Positions 1-6,488 of a stretch of 7,094 nucleotides of DNA are shown here, piece after piece. Within the stretch, counting starts at the first letter, position 1; the number at the start of each line of letters is the position of its first letter. The DNA is from Paracoccaceae bacterium. Its GTDB lineage: Bacteria; Pseudomonadota; Alphaproteobacteria; Rhodobacterales; Rhodobacteraceae. Made by a program: the position numbers and the translations under genes. The stretch lies in NCBI GenBank assembly GCA_007131945.1, contig SLPP01000111.1, forward strand, positions 1 through 7,094. Direction: 5' to 3'. The notes below the pieces were generated by a model. It worked only from the letters and a program-made list of their open reading frames with translations, did not search any database and was not told the origin of the DNA.

Positions 1-24
1 CTGCCCGTGCTGGCGCACGGGCGG
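1..24 (-). terminator. Strong stem-loop downstream of the aminotransferase gene
   Basis: Positions 3-10 and 15-22 are perfectly complementary (8 bp, G/C-rich) around the 4-base loop at 11-14; a G-T pair (2-23) and a C-G pair (1-24) can extend it to 10 bp. It begins about 45 bases past the stop codon of the minus-strand aminotransferase gene, a fitting place for transcription to end. On the minus strand any U-tract would fall outside the window, so intrinsic termination cannot be confirmed. On the plus strand the hairpin is followed by GGAACAAC, which is not a U-tract. It could also serve a convergent gene beyond the left edge, or be mRNA-stabilising. Confidence 0.45.
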
Positions 25-68
25 AACAACGCCGCAGATGTTGCCGAACGGATCGACCGGATTTGGTC

Positions 69-1439
69 TCAGCCGAGGACCTCGGCCAGCGCCTCGGCGG
101 TGGTGGTGGCGAGCCGGTCGGCCTCTTCCCGCGTCAGGCAGAGCGGCGGGGCGAAGCCGATGACGTCGCTTTGCGGCATGGCCCGCGCGATCACGCCGCG
201 CCGCGCCATCGCCGCGACGACCTTGCCGCAGGTCGCGCCCGCCGGGTCGAAGAAGCGCCGCGCCTCGCGGTCCTCGACCAGCTCGACCGCGCAGAGCATC
301 CCGTCGCCGCGCACCTCGCCCACGTTCCTGTGCCCGCCGACCGCGTCGCGCATCGCGCCGACGAAATAGGCGCCGGTCTCGCGCGCGTTCCGGACCAGGT
401 CGAGCCTGTCGAGCACTTCCAGGTTCGCCACCCCCGCCGCGGCGCCGATCGGATGCGCCGAATAGGTCCAGCCATGGCCGAAGACGCCGTTCTCGTCGGT
501 GCCGCGCATCAGCACCTCCCAGACCCTCTCGGACACGATCGAGCCCGAGAGCGGCGCATAGGCCGAGGTCAGCCCCTTGGCGATCGTCATCAGGTCGGGC
601 CGGATGCCGTAATGCTCGCAGCCGAACATCGTCCCCATCCGGCCGAAGCCGGTCACCACCTCGTCGGCGATGAGCAGGATGTCGTGCCGCTTCAGCACTT
701 CCTGCACGCCCGCCCAGTAGCCCGCCGGCGGCGGCACGATGCCGCCGGTGCCGAGGAGCGGCTCGCCGATGAAGGCGGCGATCGTGTCGGGCCCCTCGCG
801 CTCGATCAGCGATTCCAGCTCGGCGATCAGCCAGGCGGTGAAATCGGCCTCGGACATGTCGCGGTCGGGGCGGCGGTAGTGATAGGGCGCCTCGGTATGC
901 AGGATGCGGTCGAGTGGCAGGTCGAACTTGGCGTGGAAGAGCTTCAGCCCGGTCAGCGAGCCCGAGATCAGCCCCGAGCCGTGATAGCCCCGCATCCGCG
1001 CGATGATCTTCTTCTTTTCCGGCCGGCCGAGGATGTTGTTGAAATACCAGATCAGCTTGACATTGGTGTCGTTCGCGTCCGAGCCGCCGAGGCCGAAATA
1101 GACCTTCGACATGTGATCGGGCGCGCGGTCCATCACCATCCTGGCGAGCGTGATCGACGCCTCGCTGCCATGCCCGGCATAGGCGTGGTAATAGGCGAGC
1201 TCCTGCGCCTGCCTGGCGATCGCCTCGGCGACCTCCTTGCGGCCATAGCCGATGTTCACGCAGTAGAGCCCGGCGAAGCCGTCCAGCAGCCGGTTGCCGT
1301 CGCGGTCGATGATCGTCGCGCCCTCGCCGCCGGTGACGATCCGCTGCGGCGCCTCGCCGCGGGCGAACTGCCCGAGATGCGTCGAGGGGTGAAAGAAGTT
1401 CTCGCGGTCCCACTGCGCGAGCTGGTCGTTGGTCAGCAT
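69..1439 (-). CDS. Class III PLP-dependent aminotransferase (omega-transaminase type)
   Basis: This 456-residue cytoplasmic fold-type I enzyme should move an amino group from an amine or omega-amino acid to a keto acid such as pyruvate. Visible motifs are the cofactor-phosphate loop GLGGSDAN (116-123), RGYHGS (150-155), GEPLLGTGG (225-233), [11 protein letters not shown] (257-267) with Asp259 to pair with the pyridine nitrogen, TIAKGL with the Schiff-base Lys288, and HGWTYSAHP (321-329), whose Thr normally contacts the phosphate from the other subunit. The length is normal for the family. ATG 1439 was chosen because AGGAGG (complement of 1452-1457) precedes it; the frame stays open upstream to 1700, but that would run into the divergent gene. 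It resembles the putrescine/beta-alanine-pyruvate group, and rhodobacteral homologues are often called 'aspartate aminotransferase family'. The substrate cannot be read from sequence. It diverges from the DmdA-like gene. Confidence 0.93.
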   Translation of the reverse strand: MLTNDQLAQWDRENFFHPSTHLGQFARGEAPQRIVTGGEGATIIDRDGNRLLDGFAGLYCVNIGYGRKEVAEAIARQAQELAYYHAYAGHGSEASITLARMVMDRAPDHMSKVYFGLGGSDANDTNVKLIWYFNNILGRPEKKKIIARMRGYHGSGLISGSLTGLKLFHAKFDLPLDRILHTEAPYHYRRPDRDMSEADFTAWLIAELESLIEREGPDTIAAFIGEPLLGTGGIVPPPAGYWAGVQEVLKRHDILLIADEVVTGFGRMGTMFGCEHYGIRPDLMTIAKGLTSAYAPLSGSIVSERVWEVLMRGTDENGVFGHGWTYSAHPIGAAAGVANLEVLDRLDLVRNARETGAYFVGAMRDAVGGHRNVGEVRGDGMLCAVELVEDREARRFFDPAGATCGKVVAAMARRGVIARAMPQSDVIGFAPPLCLTREEADRLATTTAEALAEVLG

Positions 1440-1451
1440 GCTCGTCCCTCT

Positions 1452-1457
1452 CCTCCT
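1452..1457 (-). promoter_or_regulatory. Ribosome binding site of the aminotransferase
   Basis: The minus strand reads AGGAGG, a full anti-Shine-Dalgarno match, 12 bases upstream of ATG 1439. A second purine-rich run (GAGAGGG) lies nearer the start. This decides the start, since the frame is open further upstream. Confidence 0.75.
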
Positions 1458-1459
1458 GT

Positions 1460-1476
1460 CGCCGGACTCTCCGGCG
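1460..1476 (-). promoter_or_regulatory. Leader stem-loop just upstream of the aminotransferase Shine-Dalgarno
   Basis: CGCCGGA (1460-1466) and TCCGGCG (1470-1476) form a perfect 7-bp stem with a 3-base loop. The stem ends two bases from the AGGAGG site, so in the mRNA it would sit immediately 5' of the ribosome landing site. It may position or expose the site, or be chance pairing in GC-rich DNA. No known riboswitch class is recognised. Confidence 0.3.
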
Positions 1477-1608
1477 GTTCCGCACCCGTCTAGCCCAAGC
1501 GCAGGGCGGCTGCGAGTCCCCCCCACCGTCGCGACCGGCGCCTCGCGCGTCGCTTCGCGACCGCTGGCGGCGGGCGGGGCTGCTATGCATCGCGCCAGTC
1601 CCGCCGCG

Positions 1609-1615
1609 AAAGGAG
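1609..1615 (+). promoter_or_regulatory. Ribosome binding site of the DmdA-like gene
   Basis: AAAGGAG lies 5 bases before ATG 1621. This favours 1621 over an in-frame ATG at 1585, which would add 12 residues (beginning MHRASP) and has only a weak G-rich run before it. Confidence 0.75.
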
Positions 1616-1620
1616 CCGCC

Positions 1621-2748
1621 ATGACCCAGCCCCTGCTCTCGCCCTCGCGCCGGCTGCGGCGCACGCCTTTCTCGCCCGGGGTCGAGGCGGCGGGGGTCAA
1701 GGCCTACACCGTCTACAACCACATGCTGCTGCCCACCGTCTTCCGCTCGGTCGAGGAGGATTACCGGCACCTGAAGGAGGCGGTGCAGGTCTGGGACGTG
1801 GCCTGCGAGCGGCAGGTCGAGATCCGCGGCCCGGACGCGGCGCGGCTGATGCAGATGCTGACCCCGCGCGACCTGCGCCGGATGCTGCCGGGCCAGTGCT
1901 ATTACGTGCCGATGGTGGACGAGACCGGCGGGATGCTCAACGACCCGGTCGCGGTGAAGCTGGCCGAGGACCGGTTCTGGGTCTCGATCGCCGACAGCGA
2001 CCTGCTCCTGTGGGTCAAGGGGATCGTCTGGGGGATGCGGCTTGATGTGCTGGTCGACGAGCCCGATGTCTCGCCCTTGGCCGTGCAGGGGCCGCGCGCG
2101 GACGAGCTGATGGCGGCGGTCTTCGGCGAGGGCGTGCGCGCGCTGCGCTTCTTCCGCTTCGGTTGGTTCGACTTCGAGGGCCGGTCGCTCGCCATCGCCC
2201 GGTCGGGCTATTCGCGCCAGGGCGGGTTCGAGATCTACCTCGAAGGCGGCGAGATGGGCATGGCGCTCTGGCACGCGCTGATGGAGGCCGGCCGGCCCTT
2301 CGATGTGCGCGCGGGCTGCCCCAACCTGATCGAGCGGATCGAGGGCGGGCTGCTTTCCTACGGCAACGACATGACCCGCGCCAACACGCCGCATGAATGC
2401 GGGCTGGGCAGGTTCTGCAACACGCTCACCGCGATCGGCTGCGTCGGGCGCGACGCGCTCCTGCGGGTGGCGCAGGAGGGGCCGGTGCGGCAGATCCGGC
2501 CGCTGGCGATCGACGGGCCGGCAGTGCCCGCCTGCCTCGAGGCCTGGCCGGTGACCGATCCCGGCGGGCGGCGCGTCGGCCAGGTGACCTCGGCCGCCTG
2601 GTCGCCCGACCACGCGACGAATGTCGCCATCGGCATGATCCGCATGACCCACTGGGAGCCCGGCACGCGGCTGGTCGTCGAGACCCCGGCGGGCCGGCGC
2701 GAGGCCGAGGTCCGCGCGCGCTTCTTCCACGACGAGGCGAAAGGCTGA
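1621..2748 (+). CDS. dmdA: Dimethylsulfoniopropionate demethylase-like GcvT-fold methyltransferase
   Basis: A 375-residue cytoplasmic protein of the aminomethyltransferase (GcvT) fold. It closely resembles DmdA, which transfers a methyl group from DMSP to tetrahydrofolate, giving methylmercaptopropionate and 5-methyl-THF. Recognisable DmdA segments are SRRLRRTPF (9-17), [14 protein letters not shown] (25-38), [13 protein letters not shown] (55-67), [17 protein letters not shown] (93-109), [12 protein letters not shown] (147-158), [20 protein letters not shown] (232-251) and [10 protein letters not shown] (256-265); a GcvT C-terminal barrel follows from about 285. The length fits DmdA (about 365-370). 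One oddity is that the signature I recall as WSKQGG.EIY reads [10 protein letters not shown] here (197-206), with Tyr197 for Trp and Arg199 for Lys. DMSP may therefore not be the true substrate; a related methylated amine or sulfonium compound is the alternative. Family membership is firm and the exact substrate is not. Convergent with folC. Confidence 0.82.
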   Translation: MTQPLLSPSRRLRRTPFSPGVEAAGVKAYTVYNHMLLPTVFRSVEEDYRHLKEAVQVWDVACERQVEIRGPDAARLMQMLTPRDLRRMLPGQCYYVPMVDETGGMLNDPVAVKLAEDRFWVSIADSDLLLWVKGIVWGMRLDVLVDEPDVSPLAVQGPRADELMAAVFGEGVRALRFFRFGWFDFEGRSLAIARSGYSRQGGFEIYLEGGEMGMALWHALMEAGRPFDVRAGCPNLIERIEGGLLSYGNDMTRANTPHECGLGRFCNTLTAIGCVGRDALLRVAQEGPVRQIRPLAIDGPAVPACLEAWPVTDPGGRRVGQVTSAAWSPDHATNVAIGMIRMTHWEPGTRLVVETPAGRREAEVRARFFHDEAKG

Positions 2749-2764
2749 GCGCGCGCGTTCAGCC
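2743..2764. terminator. Shared bidirectional stem-loop at convergent gene ends
   Basis: GGCTGAGCG (2743-2751) pairs with CGTTCAGCC (2756-2764), giving eight Watson-Crick pairs and one G-T pair around a CGCG loop. The TGA stop of the plus-strand gene (2746-2748) and the complement of folC's TGA (2759-2761) lie opposite each other in the stem. The leftward transcript continues with TTTCGCC, a minimal U-run; the rightward one with GTTCGCG. It is suited to ending transcription from both sides, though the weak U-tracts leave intrinsic termination unproven. Confidence 0.5.
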
Positions 2765-4042
2765 GTTCGCGCGCAGCACCGCGCCGGCAAGGTAGAGCGA
2801 GCCGCAGATCAGGACGCGGGCGGCGGGGTCGCGGGCGGCGATCATCGCCAGCGCCGCCTCGACCGAGGGGGCGGTCCCGGCCTCGATGCCGGCGCCTGTC
2901 GCGGCCTCGGCGGTGGTCTCGGCGGGCAGCGTGTTCGCCTCGCCCGGGATCGAGACCGCGAGCAGCCCCTGCAGCTGCCCCGCGAGCGGCGCCATGAAGC
3001 CGGCGACGTCCTTGGTGTTGAGCATGCCGCAGATCGCCCAGGTCGGCCGCGCCGGAAGCTGCGCCAGCGTCGCGGCGATGGCGCGCCCGGCCGCCGGGTT
3101 GTGGCCGCCGTCGAGCCAGAGTTCGACCCCCGGCGCGGCTCCGGGCAGCGGTCCCTGGCGCAGCCGCTGCATCCGGGCGGGCCATTCGGCGCGGGTCACG
3201 GCGGCGTCATGGGCCGCCTCGCCGGCGCCCAGATGGCGCAAAGCGGCCAGCGCCGCGCCGGCATTCTCGATCTGGTGCGGCCCCGGCAGGTTCGGCAGCG
3301 GCAGGTCGAGAAGCCCGCGCTCGTCCTGGAAGGTCAGCCGGCCGCGCTCGGCATAGGCGTGCCAGTGCTGGCGGTGGACCATCAGCGGCGCGCCGAGCCG
3401 GGCGGCGCGGGCCTCGATCACCTCGAGCGCCTCCTCCTCCTGCGGGCCGACGACGCAGGGGACGCGCCGCTTGAGGATGCCGGCCTTCTCGCCGGCGATC
3501 TCGGCCAGCGTCTCGCCGAGGTATTGCTGATGGTCGTGGGAGACCGGCGTGATGACGGTCAATGCCGGGCGCTCGACCACGTTCGTCGCGTCGAGCCGCC
3601 CGCCAAGGCCGACCTCGAGCAGCGTGTAGTCGGCCGGCATGCGGGCGAAGGCGAGAAGCGCGGCGCAGGTCGTGATCTCGAAATAGGTGATCGGTTCGCC
3701 CCGGTTGGCCGCCTCGCATTCGTCCAGCACCGCGGTCAGGTCGGGCTCCGAGATGAGGCTGCCCGCCAGCCGGATGCGCTCGTGAAAGCGCGCCAGATGC
3801 GGCGAGGTATAGGCATGGACGCGCTTGCCCTCGGCCTCGAGCCCGGCACGGATCATGGCGAGCGTCGAGCCCTTGCCGTTGGTGCCGGCGATGTGGATCA
3901 CCGGCGGCAGGTCGCGCTCGGGGTGGCCGAGCGCGGCCAGCAGACGCCAGACCCGGTCCAGCGTCAGGTCGATGATCTTCGGATGCAGCGCCATCATCCG
4001 GGCGAGGATGGCGTCCGAGCCGGGCCCGGCGGTCGCGTGCAT
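2759..4042 (-). CDS. folC: Bifunctional dihydrofolate synthase / folylpolyglutamate synthase
   Basis: A 427-residue cytoplasmic Mur-ligase-family enzyme. It adds glutamate to dihydropteroate and then to reduced folates, using ATP. Visible are the P-loop GTNGKGST (53-60), YTSPHL (78-83), FEITT (121-125), EVGLGGRLDATN (143-154), SHDH (168-171), EIAGEKAGI (181-189) with the lysine usually carbamylated in this family, GPHQIENAGAALA (254-266), WPARMQ (287-292) and the C-domain motif DGGHN (311-315). The length is normal and no key motif is missing. ATG 4042 was chosen because homology begins just after it (SDAILARMMALHPKIIDLTL); its Shine-Dalgarno is weak (GCGGA). The frame stays open upstream to 4444 but only as a shadow of the preceding gene. 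It lies 41 bases after the YdhR-like gene, probably in one transcript. Confidence 0.95.
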   Translation of the reverse strand: MHATAGPGSDAILARMMALHPKIIDLTLDRVWRLLAALGHPERDLPPVIHIAGTNGKGSTLAMIRAGLEAEGKRVHAYTSPHLARFHERIRLAGSLISEPDLTAVLDECEAANRGEPITYFEITTCAALLAFARMPADYTLLEVGLGGRLDATNVVERPALTVITPVSHDHQQYLGETLAEIAGEKAGILKRRVPCVVGPQEEEALEVIEARAARLGAPLMVHRQHWHAYAERGRLTFQDERGLLDLPLPNLPGPHQIENAGAALAALRHLGAGEAAHDAAVTRAEWPARMQRLRQGPLPGAAPGVELWLDGGHNPAAGRAIAATLAQLPARPTWAICGMLNTKDVAGFMAPLAGQLQGLLAVSIPGEANTLPAETTAEAATGAGIEAGTAPSVEAALAMIAARDPAARVLICGSLYLAGAVLRANG

Positions 4043-4083
4043 GATCGGGATTCCGCTGCCTGGAAGGGGCGGCCGTCGCCGCG

Positions 4084-4389
4084 TCAGAGCGGCGCGCGCG
4101 TCGTCTTCGACAGCGCCGCGTTGACCTCGAGGCTCAGCGCCCGGATGTCGGTGATGCCGAAGGCCGCGAGCCGCGCCGAATGCTTCTCGCGATAGGCCGC
4201 GGCGGCCTCGGGCGAGGCGAAGACGTAGATCCCGCCCGCGCGCCCCTCGGCCTGGTTCTCGGTCCAGACCTTCCAGACGAGGTCCGGCTCGGCGGCGATG
4301 TCCTGCGCCAGATCCTTCAGTGCCGCCGCCATCTCGGCGCCCCAGGGGCCGGCAAAGGGAAAGTCGAACTGAACGAGGGTGAGCGTCAT
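4084..4389 (-). CDS. ydhR: YdhR-family putative monooxygenase
   Basis: A 101-residue protein of the YdhR family, dimeric alpha/beta-barrel (ferredoxin-like) proteins proposed as small cofactor-free monooxygenases, with no settled substrate. As recalled, it lines up along its whole length with E. coli YdhR: FPFAGPWG (10-17), EPDLVWKVWTE (34-44), AGGIYVF (51-57), REKHSARL (67-74) and VNAALS (89-94). There is no signal peptide or membrane segment. ATG 4389 has GGAG (complement of 4398-4401) 8 bases upstream, and the length equals the family norm. It sits between accD and folC, 106 bases after accD and 41 before folC, so it may be the lead gene of a ydhR-folC unit from the promoter proposed at 4421-4448. 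Family assignment is firm; activity is uncertain. Confidence 0.88.
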   Translation of the reverse strand: MTLTLVQFDFPFAGPWGAEMAAALKDLAQDIAAEPDLVWKVWTENQAEGRAGGIYVFASPEAAAAYREKHSARLAAFGITDIRALSLEVNAALSKTTRAPL

Positions 4390-4420
4390 GTCTCGGGCTC
4401 CGGTATCGCGGGTCGGTCGG

Positions 4421-4448
4421 AGAATACGCCGTTTGCCGGCGCATCCAA
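4421..4448 (-). promoter_or_regulatory. Candidate promoter of ydhR-folC
   Basis: On the minus strand TTGGAT (complement of 4443-4448), a 16-base spacer and TATTCT (complement of 4421-4426) lie 31 bases before the ydhR start. The TTG and TAT...T bases fit a sigma-70-type promoter. The same layout occurs before accD and the CPBP gene. Confidence 0.4.
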
Positions 4449-4456
4449 GGCGAAAT

Positions 4457-4479
4457 CGCGCGGCGGGATCGGCCGCGCG
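4457..4479 (-). terminator. Stem-loop downstream of accD
   Basis: CGCGCGGC (4457-4464) and GCCGCGCG (4472-4479) form a perfect 8-bp G/C stem with a 7-base loop, starting 16 bases past the accD stop. On the minus strand it is followed by ATTTCG, a short U-run, so it could be a weak or leaky intrinsic terminator. It lies upstream of the proposed ydhR promoter, consistent with a transcription boundary there. Confidence 0.45.
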
Positions 4480-4495
4480 CATCGGAAGCCCGGCA

Positions 4496-5482
4496 TCAGC
4501 CTTTCGGCGCCTTCGCCGGCGCCTCCGACCGGGCCTCGGTCCCGGTCACCGCCGCCTGCGCCGGCTCGGGCGTCGGTTTGGGCGCCGGCTCGGGCGCCGG
4601 TTCGGGCGCGGGCAGGTCGCCGGCGACGGCGGGCGGCTGGCCGGTCAGCATCCGCAGGATGGTGATCAGTTCGCGCCGCAGGTCCTTGCGATGCGTCACC
4701 CGGTCGAGCATGCCGTGATCGAGCAGGTACTCGGCGCGCTGGAACCCCTCGGGCAGCTTCTCGCGGATCGTCTGCTCGATCACCCGCGGCCCGGCGAAGC
4801 AGATCAGCGCGTTGGGCTCGGCGATATGCACGTCGCCCAGCATCGCGTAACTCGCCGTCACCCCGCCGGTCGTCGGATGGGTCAGCACGCAGACATAGGG
4901 CAGGCCGGCCTCCTTCAGCATCCCGATGGCGACGGTGGTGCGCGGCATCTGCATCAGGCTCAGGATCCCCTCCTGCATCCGCGCCCCGCCGGCCGCGGCG
5001 AACAGCACCAGCGGCACCTTGCGCTCGACCGCGCGCTGGCAGGCGGCGATGATCGCGTTGCCGACATACATCCCCATCGAGCCGCCCATGAAGGCGAAGT
5101 CCTGCGCCGCGGCGACGATGCGCGTGCGGCCGATCTCGCCCTCGGCGACCAGCATCGCCTCGCGCTCGCCGGTATCCTTCTGCGCCGCGCGCATCCGGTC
5201 GGGATATTTCTTCTGGTCGCGGAACTGCAGCGGGTCGGCGATCGGCTCGGGGACCGGCACCGCGGTGAACACCCCGGCGTCGAAGAGCGTGCGGAACCGC
5301 TCGCGCGGGGTGATCGGCAGGTGATGGCCGCAGCTCGAGCAGACCTGCAGGTTGTCGCTCAGCTCGCGGTGGAACAGCATCGTGCCGCATTCGGGGCATT
5401 TCGACCACAGGTTCTCGGGCACTTCGCGGCGCGAGAAGAGCGAGTTGATCGTCGGGCGGACGTAGTTGGTGATCCAGTTCAT
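4496..5482 (-). CDS. accD: Acetyl-CoA carboxylase carboxyltransferase subunit beta
   Basis: A 328-residue beta subunit of the heterotetrameric (AccA2AccD2) carboxyltransferase. It passes the carboxyl group from biotinyl-AccB to acetyl-CoA, making malonyl-CoA for fatty acid synthesis. The N-terminal zinc ribbon is intact, with CPECG and CSSCG giving Cys29, Cys32, Cys48 and Cys51. The crotonase-like core shows [14 protein letters not shown] (131-144), [10 protein letters not shown] (163-172), [16 protein letters not shown] (202-217) and GPRVIEQT (231-238). ATG 5482 starts the [10 protein letters not shown] sequence typical of alphaproteobacteria, after a G-rich run (GGGGG) as Shine-Dalgarno. 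The core ends near residue 288; a Pro/Glu/Ala/Lys-rich tail of about 40 residues follows, probably disordered, with variable length expected. It is probably expressed from its own promoter at 5510-5538. Confidence 0.97.
   Translation of the reverse strand: MNWITNYVRPTINSLFSRREVPENLWSKCPECGTMLFHRELSDNLQVCSSCGHHLPITPRERFRTLFDAGVFTAVPVPEPIADPLQFRDQKKYPDRMRAAQKDTGEREAMLVAEGEIGRTRIVAAAQDFAFMGGSMGMYVGNAIIAACQRAVERKVPLVLFAAAGGARMQEGILSLMQMPRTTVAIGMLKEAGLPYVCVLTHPTTGGVTASYAMLGDVHIAEPNALICFAGPRVIEQTIREKLPEGFQRAEYLLDHGMLDRVTHRKDLRRELITILRMLTGQPPAVAGDLPAPEPAPEPAPKPTPEPAQAAVTGTEARSEAPAKAPKG
4563..4610 (-). repeat. Four 12-bp tandem units in the accD tail
   Basis: Four imperfect 12-base units in a row (4563, 4575, 4587, 4599), on the plus strand like GGCTCGGGCGCC, encode alternating Pro with Ala-Pro-Glu, Ala-Pro-Lys and Thr-Pro-Glu (about residues 291-307). 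All are in frame, so unit gain or loss would only change tail length. Confidence 0.75.
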
Positions 5483-5509
5483 TCCCGGCCCCCTGCAGCG
5501 ACTGGCGCC

Positions 5510-5538
5510 GGGATACGCCGCCGGCGGCGCGAATGCAA
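5510..5538 (-). promoter_or_regulatory. accD: Candidate accD promoter with a palindromic spacer
   Basis: The minus strand reads TTGCAT (complement of 5533-5538), a 17-base spacer and TATCCC (complement of 5510-5515), 27 bases before ATG 5482. The spacer contains a perfect 14-base palindrome, CGCCGCCGGCGGCG (5516-5529), placed where a repressor or activator could bind. Such palindromes are not rare in DNA of this composition, so the operator reading is tentative. Confidence 0.38.
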
Positions 5539-5549
5539 CGCGTCGCCGC

Positions 5550-6434
5550 TCAGCGCCGCGCCAGCCAGAGCCGCGCCAGCGCCCAGACCAGCGCCATCAG
5601 CGCCATGTCGGCCAGGAGCAGCGTCTCGAAGCTCAGCGCGCCGCCGCCGGGATCGGCGACGCGGAACAGCGCCAGCCCGTCGAGCCCGCTCATCGCCGAG
5701 ATGATCAGCACCGCGATCACGTTGTTGGCGAAATGCAGCCCCCAGGCCAGCCCGATCGAGCCGCTGCGGGCGGTGAGATCGGCCGCGATCAGGCCGAAGA
5801 AGCCGGTGACCAGGACGATCAGCCAGGGCGAGGTCGGGGCGAGTTCGGGGCTGAAATGGGCAAGGCCGAACAGGATCGAGGGCAGCACCATCCAGACCAG
5901 CGGCGAGGCGAAGCGGGCGGCGAGCTGCTGCTGCAGGTAGCCGCGGAACACGATCTCCTCCGCCCCGGTCTGGATCATCAGCCCGATCAGCGCCAGCGGC
6001 AGGAATGCGAGCCATACCGGCACCGGCGTCGCCGGCTCGAGCGGCGGCGCCGCGGGCAAGAGCGCCAGCCCCGCCAGCGCCGCGAGCGCGGTCACCGCCA
6101 GCCCGGCGGTGAAGTCGCGCAGCACCACGGGGCCGCGGCCGATGACGCTGCCCAGGCCGCGGTCGTGCAGCAGCCGCACCGCCGCCCAGACCCCGATCCA
6201 CGGGCCGATGAAGGTCGCCAGCAGCGCGATCACCGCCCAGGGATGGTTGCCGGTGCCGATGCCGCGCAGGCCGGCCTCGATCCGTTCCGGCCCGGCGGTC
6301 AGCCACAGCGCCCCGCCGAGCGCCGCGATCCAGCCGAAATAGCACGCGGCGATGACCGCGCAGCCGAGGACCAGCCGCCAGAGCTCGGGCCGGCGCTGCG
6401 CGGGGGCGGTGAAACGGGCGAAGGCAGGGGTCAT
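5550..6434 (-). CDS. CPBP-family intramembrane glutamic endopeptidase
   Basis: A 294-residue multi-pass inner-membrane protein of the CPBP family (CAAX protease Rce1-like, formerly Abi; Pfam PF02517). All the family's catalytic motifs are present: EEIVFR (Glu159, Glu160, Arg164), FGLAHF (His193) and HFANN (His234, Asn238). It is therefore predicted to be an active protease cutting within or beside the membrane. About eight hydrophobic stretches are visible, near 19-46, 66-88, 108-128, 138-156, 178-194, 203-222, 226-246 and 268-292, with the motifs in the later ones. ATG 6434 was chosen because GGAG (complement of 6440-6443) precedes it by 5 bases; an in-frame ATG at 6488 would add 18 arginine-rich, non-hydrophobic residues. 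The substrate is unknown and no bacteriocin or peptide gene is adjacent. It lies between coxG and accD on the same strand. Confidence 0.93.
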   Translation of the reverse strand: MTPAFARFTAPAQRRPELWRLVLGCAVIAACYFGWIAALGGALWLTAGPERIEAGLRGIGTGNHPWAVIALLATFIGPWIGVWAAVRLLHDRGLGSVIGRGPVVLRDFTAGLAVTALAALAGLALLPAAPPLEPATPVPVWLAFLPLALIGLMIQTGAEEIVFRGYLQQQLAARFASPLVWMVLPSILFGLAHFSPELAPTSPWLIVLVTGFFGLIAADLTARSGSIGLAWGLHFANNVIAVLIISAMSGLDGLALFRVADPGGGALSFETLLLADMALMALVWALARLWLARR

Positions 6435-6460
6435 GCGCGCTCCGGATGGATACGCGATGC

Positions 6461-6488
6461 GATGTATGCGCGGCGCGGCGCGATCCAA
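6461..6488 (-). promoter_or_regulatory. Candidate promoter of the CPBP protease gene
   Basis: On the minus strand TTGGAT (complement of 6483-6488), a 16-base spacer and TACATC (complement of 6461-6466) lie 26 bases before ATG 6434. The -10 is a poor consensus match. Support comes mainly from the same arrangement before accD and ydhR. The -35 falls within the loop of the stem-loop at 6472-6502. Confidence 0.32.

Larger units (their letters stand above)
1440..1620. promoter_or_regulatory. Divergent control region between the aminotransferase and DmdA-like genes
   Basis: This 181-base spacer must hold the start signals of both genes. For the rightward gene, TATGCA at 1584-1589 is a possible -10 about 31 bases before ATG 1621, but I see no convincing -35 upstream of it. 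No good leftward promoter was found. The 9-mer TCGCGACCG occurs twice in direct orientation (1529-1537 and 1555-1563), 26 bases apart start to start, which could be a regulator site but may be chance in this composition. Confidence 0.45.

Noticed and set aside
63..1493. 476-codon open frame on the plus strand opposite the aminotransferase
   Set aside because: Its product is Arg/His/Asp-rich with no recognisable domain. It is the expected antisense shadow of a GC-rich gene, and the minus strand encodes a complete enzyme with all motifs.
1440..1700. Upstream extension of the aminotransferase to a start at 1700
   Set aside because: The extension is low-complexity, overlaps the divergent DmdA-like coding start, and a strong Shine-Dalgarno precedes the internal ATG at 1439.
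3101..4195. 364-codon plus-strand open frame opposite folC
   Set aside because: Low-complexity composition without motifs; it overlaps the conserved folC coding sequence.
4043..4444. Upstream extension of folC to 4444
   Set aside because: The added residues are an out-of-frame reading of the YdhR-like gene; FolC homology starts just after ATG 4042.
4379..5704. 441-codon plus-strand open frame opposite accD
   Set aside because: Arginine-rich shadow frame that crosses the accD boundaries and the neighbouring spacers; no domain seen.
5550..6434. CPBP protease as part of a bacteriocin or abortive-infection system
   Set aside because: No small precursor peptide, ABC exporter or immunity gene is visible nearby, and CPBP proteases are common in ordinary genomes.
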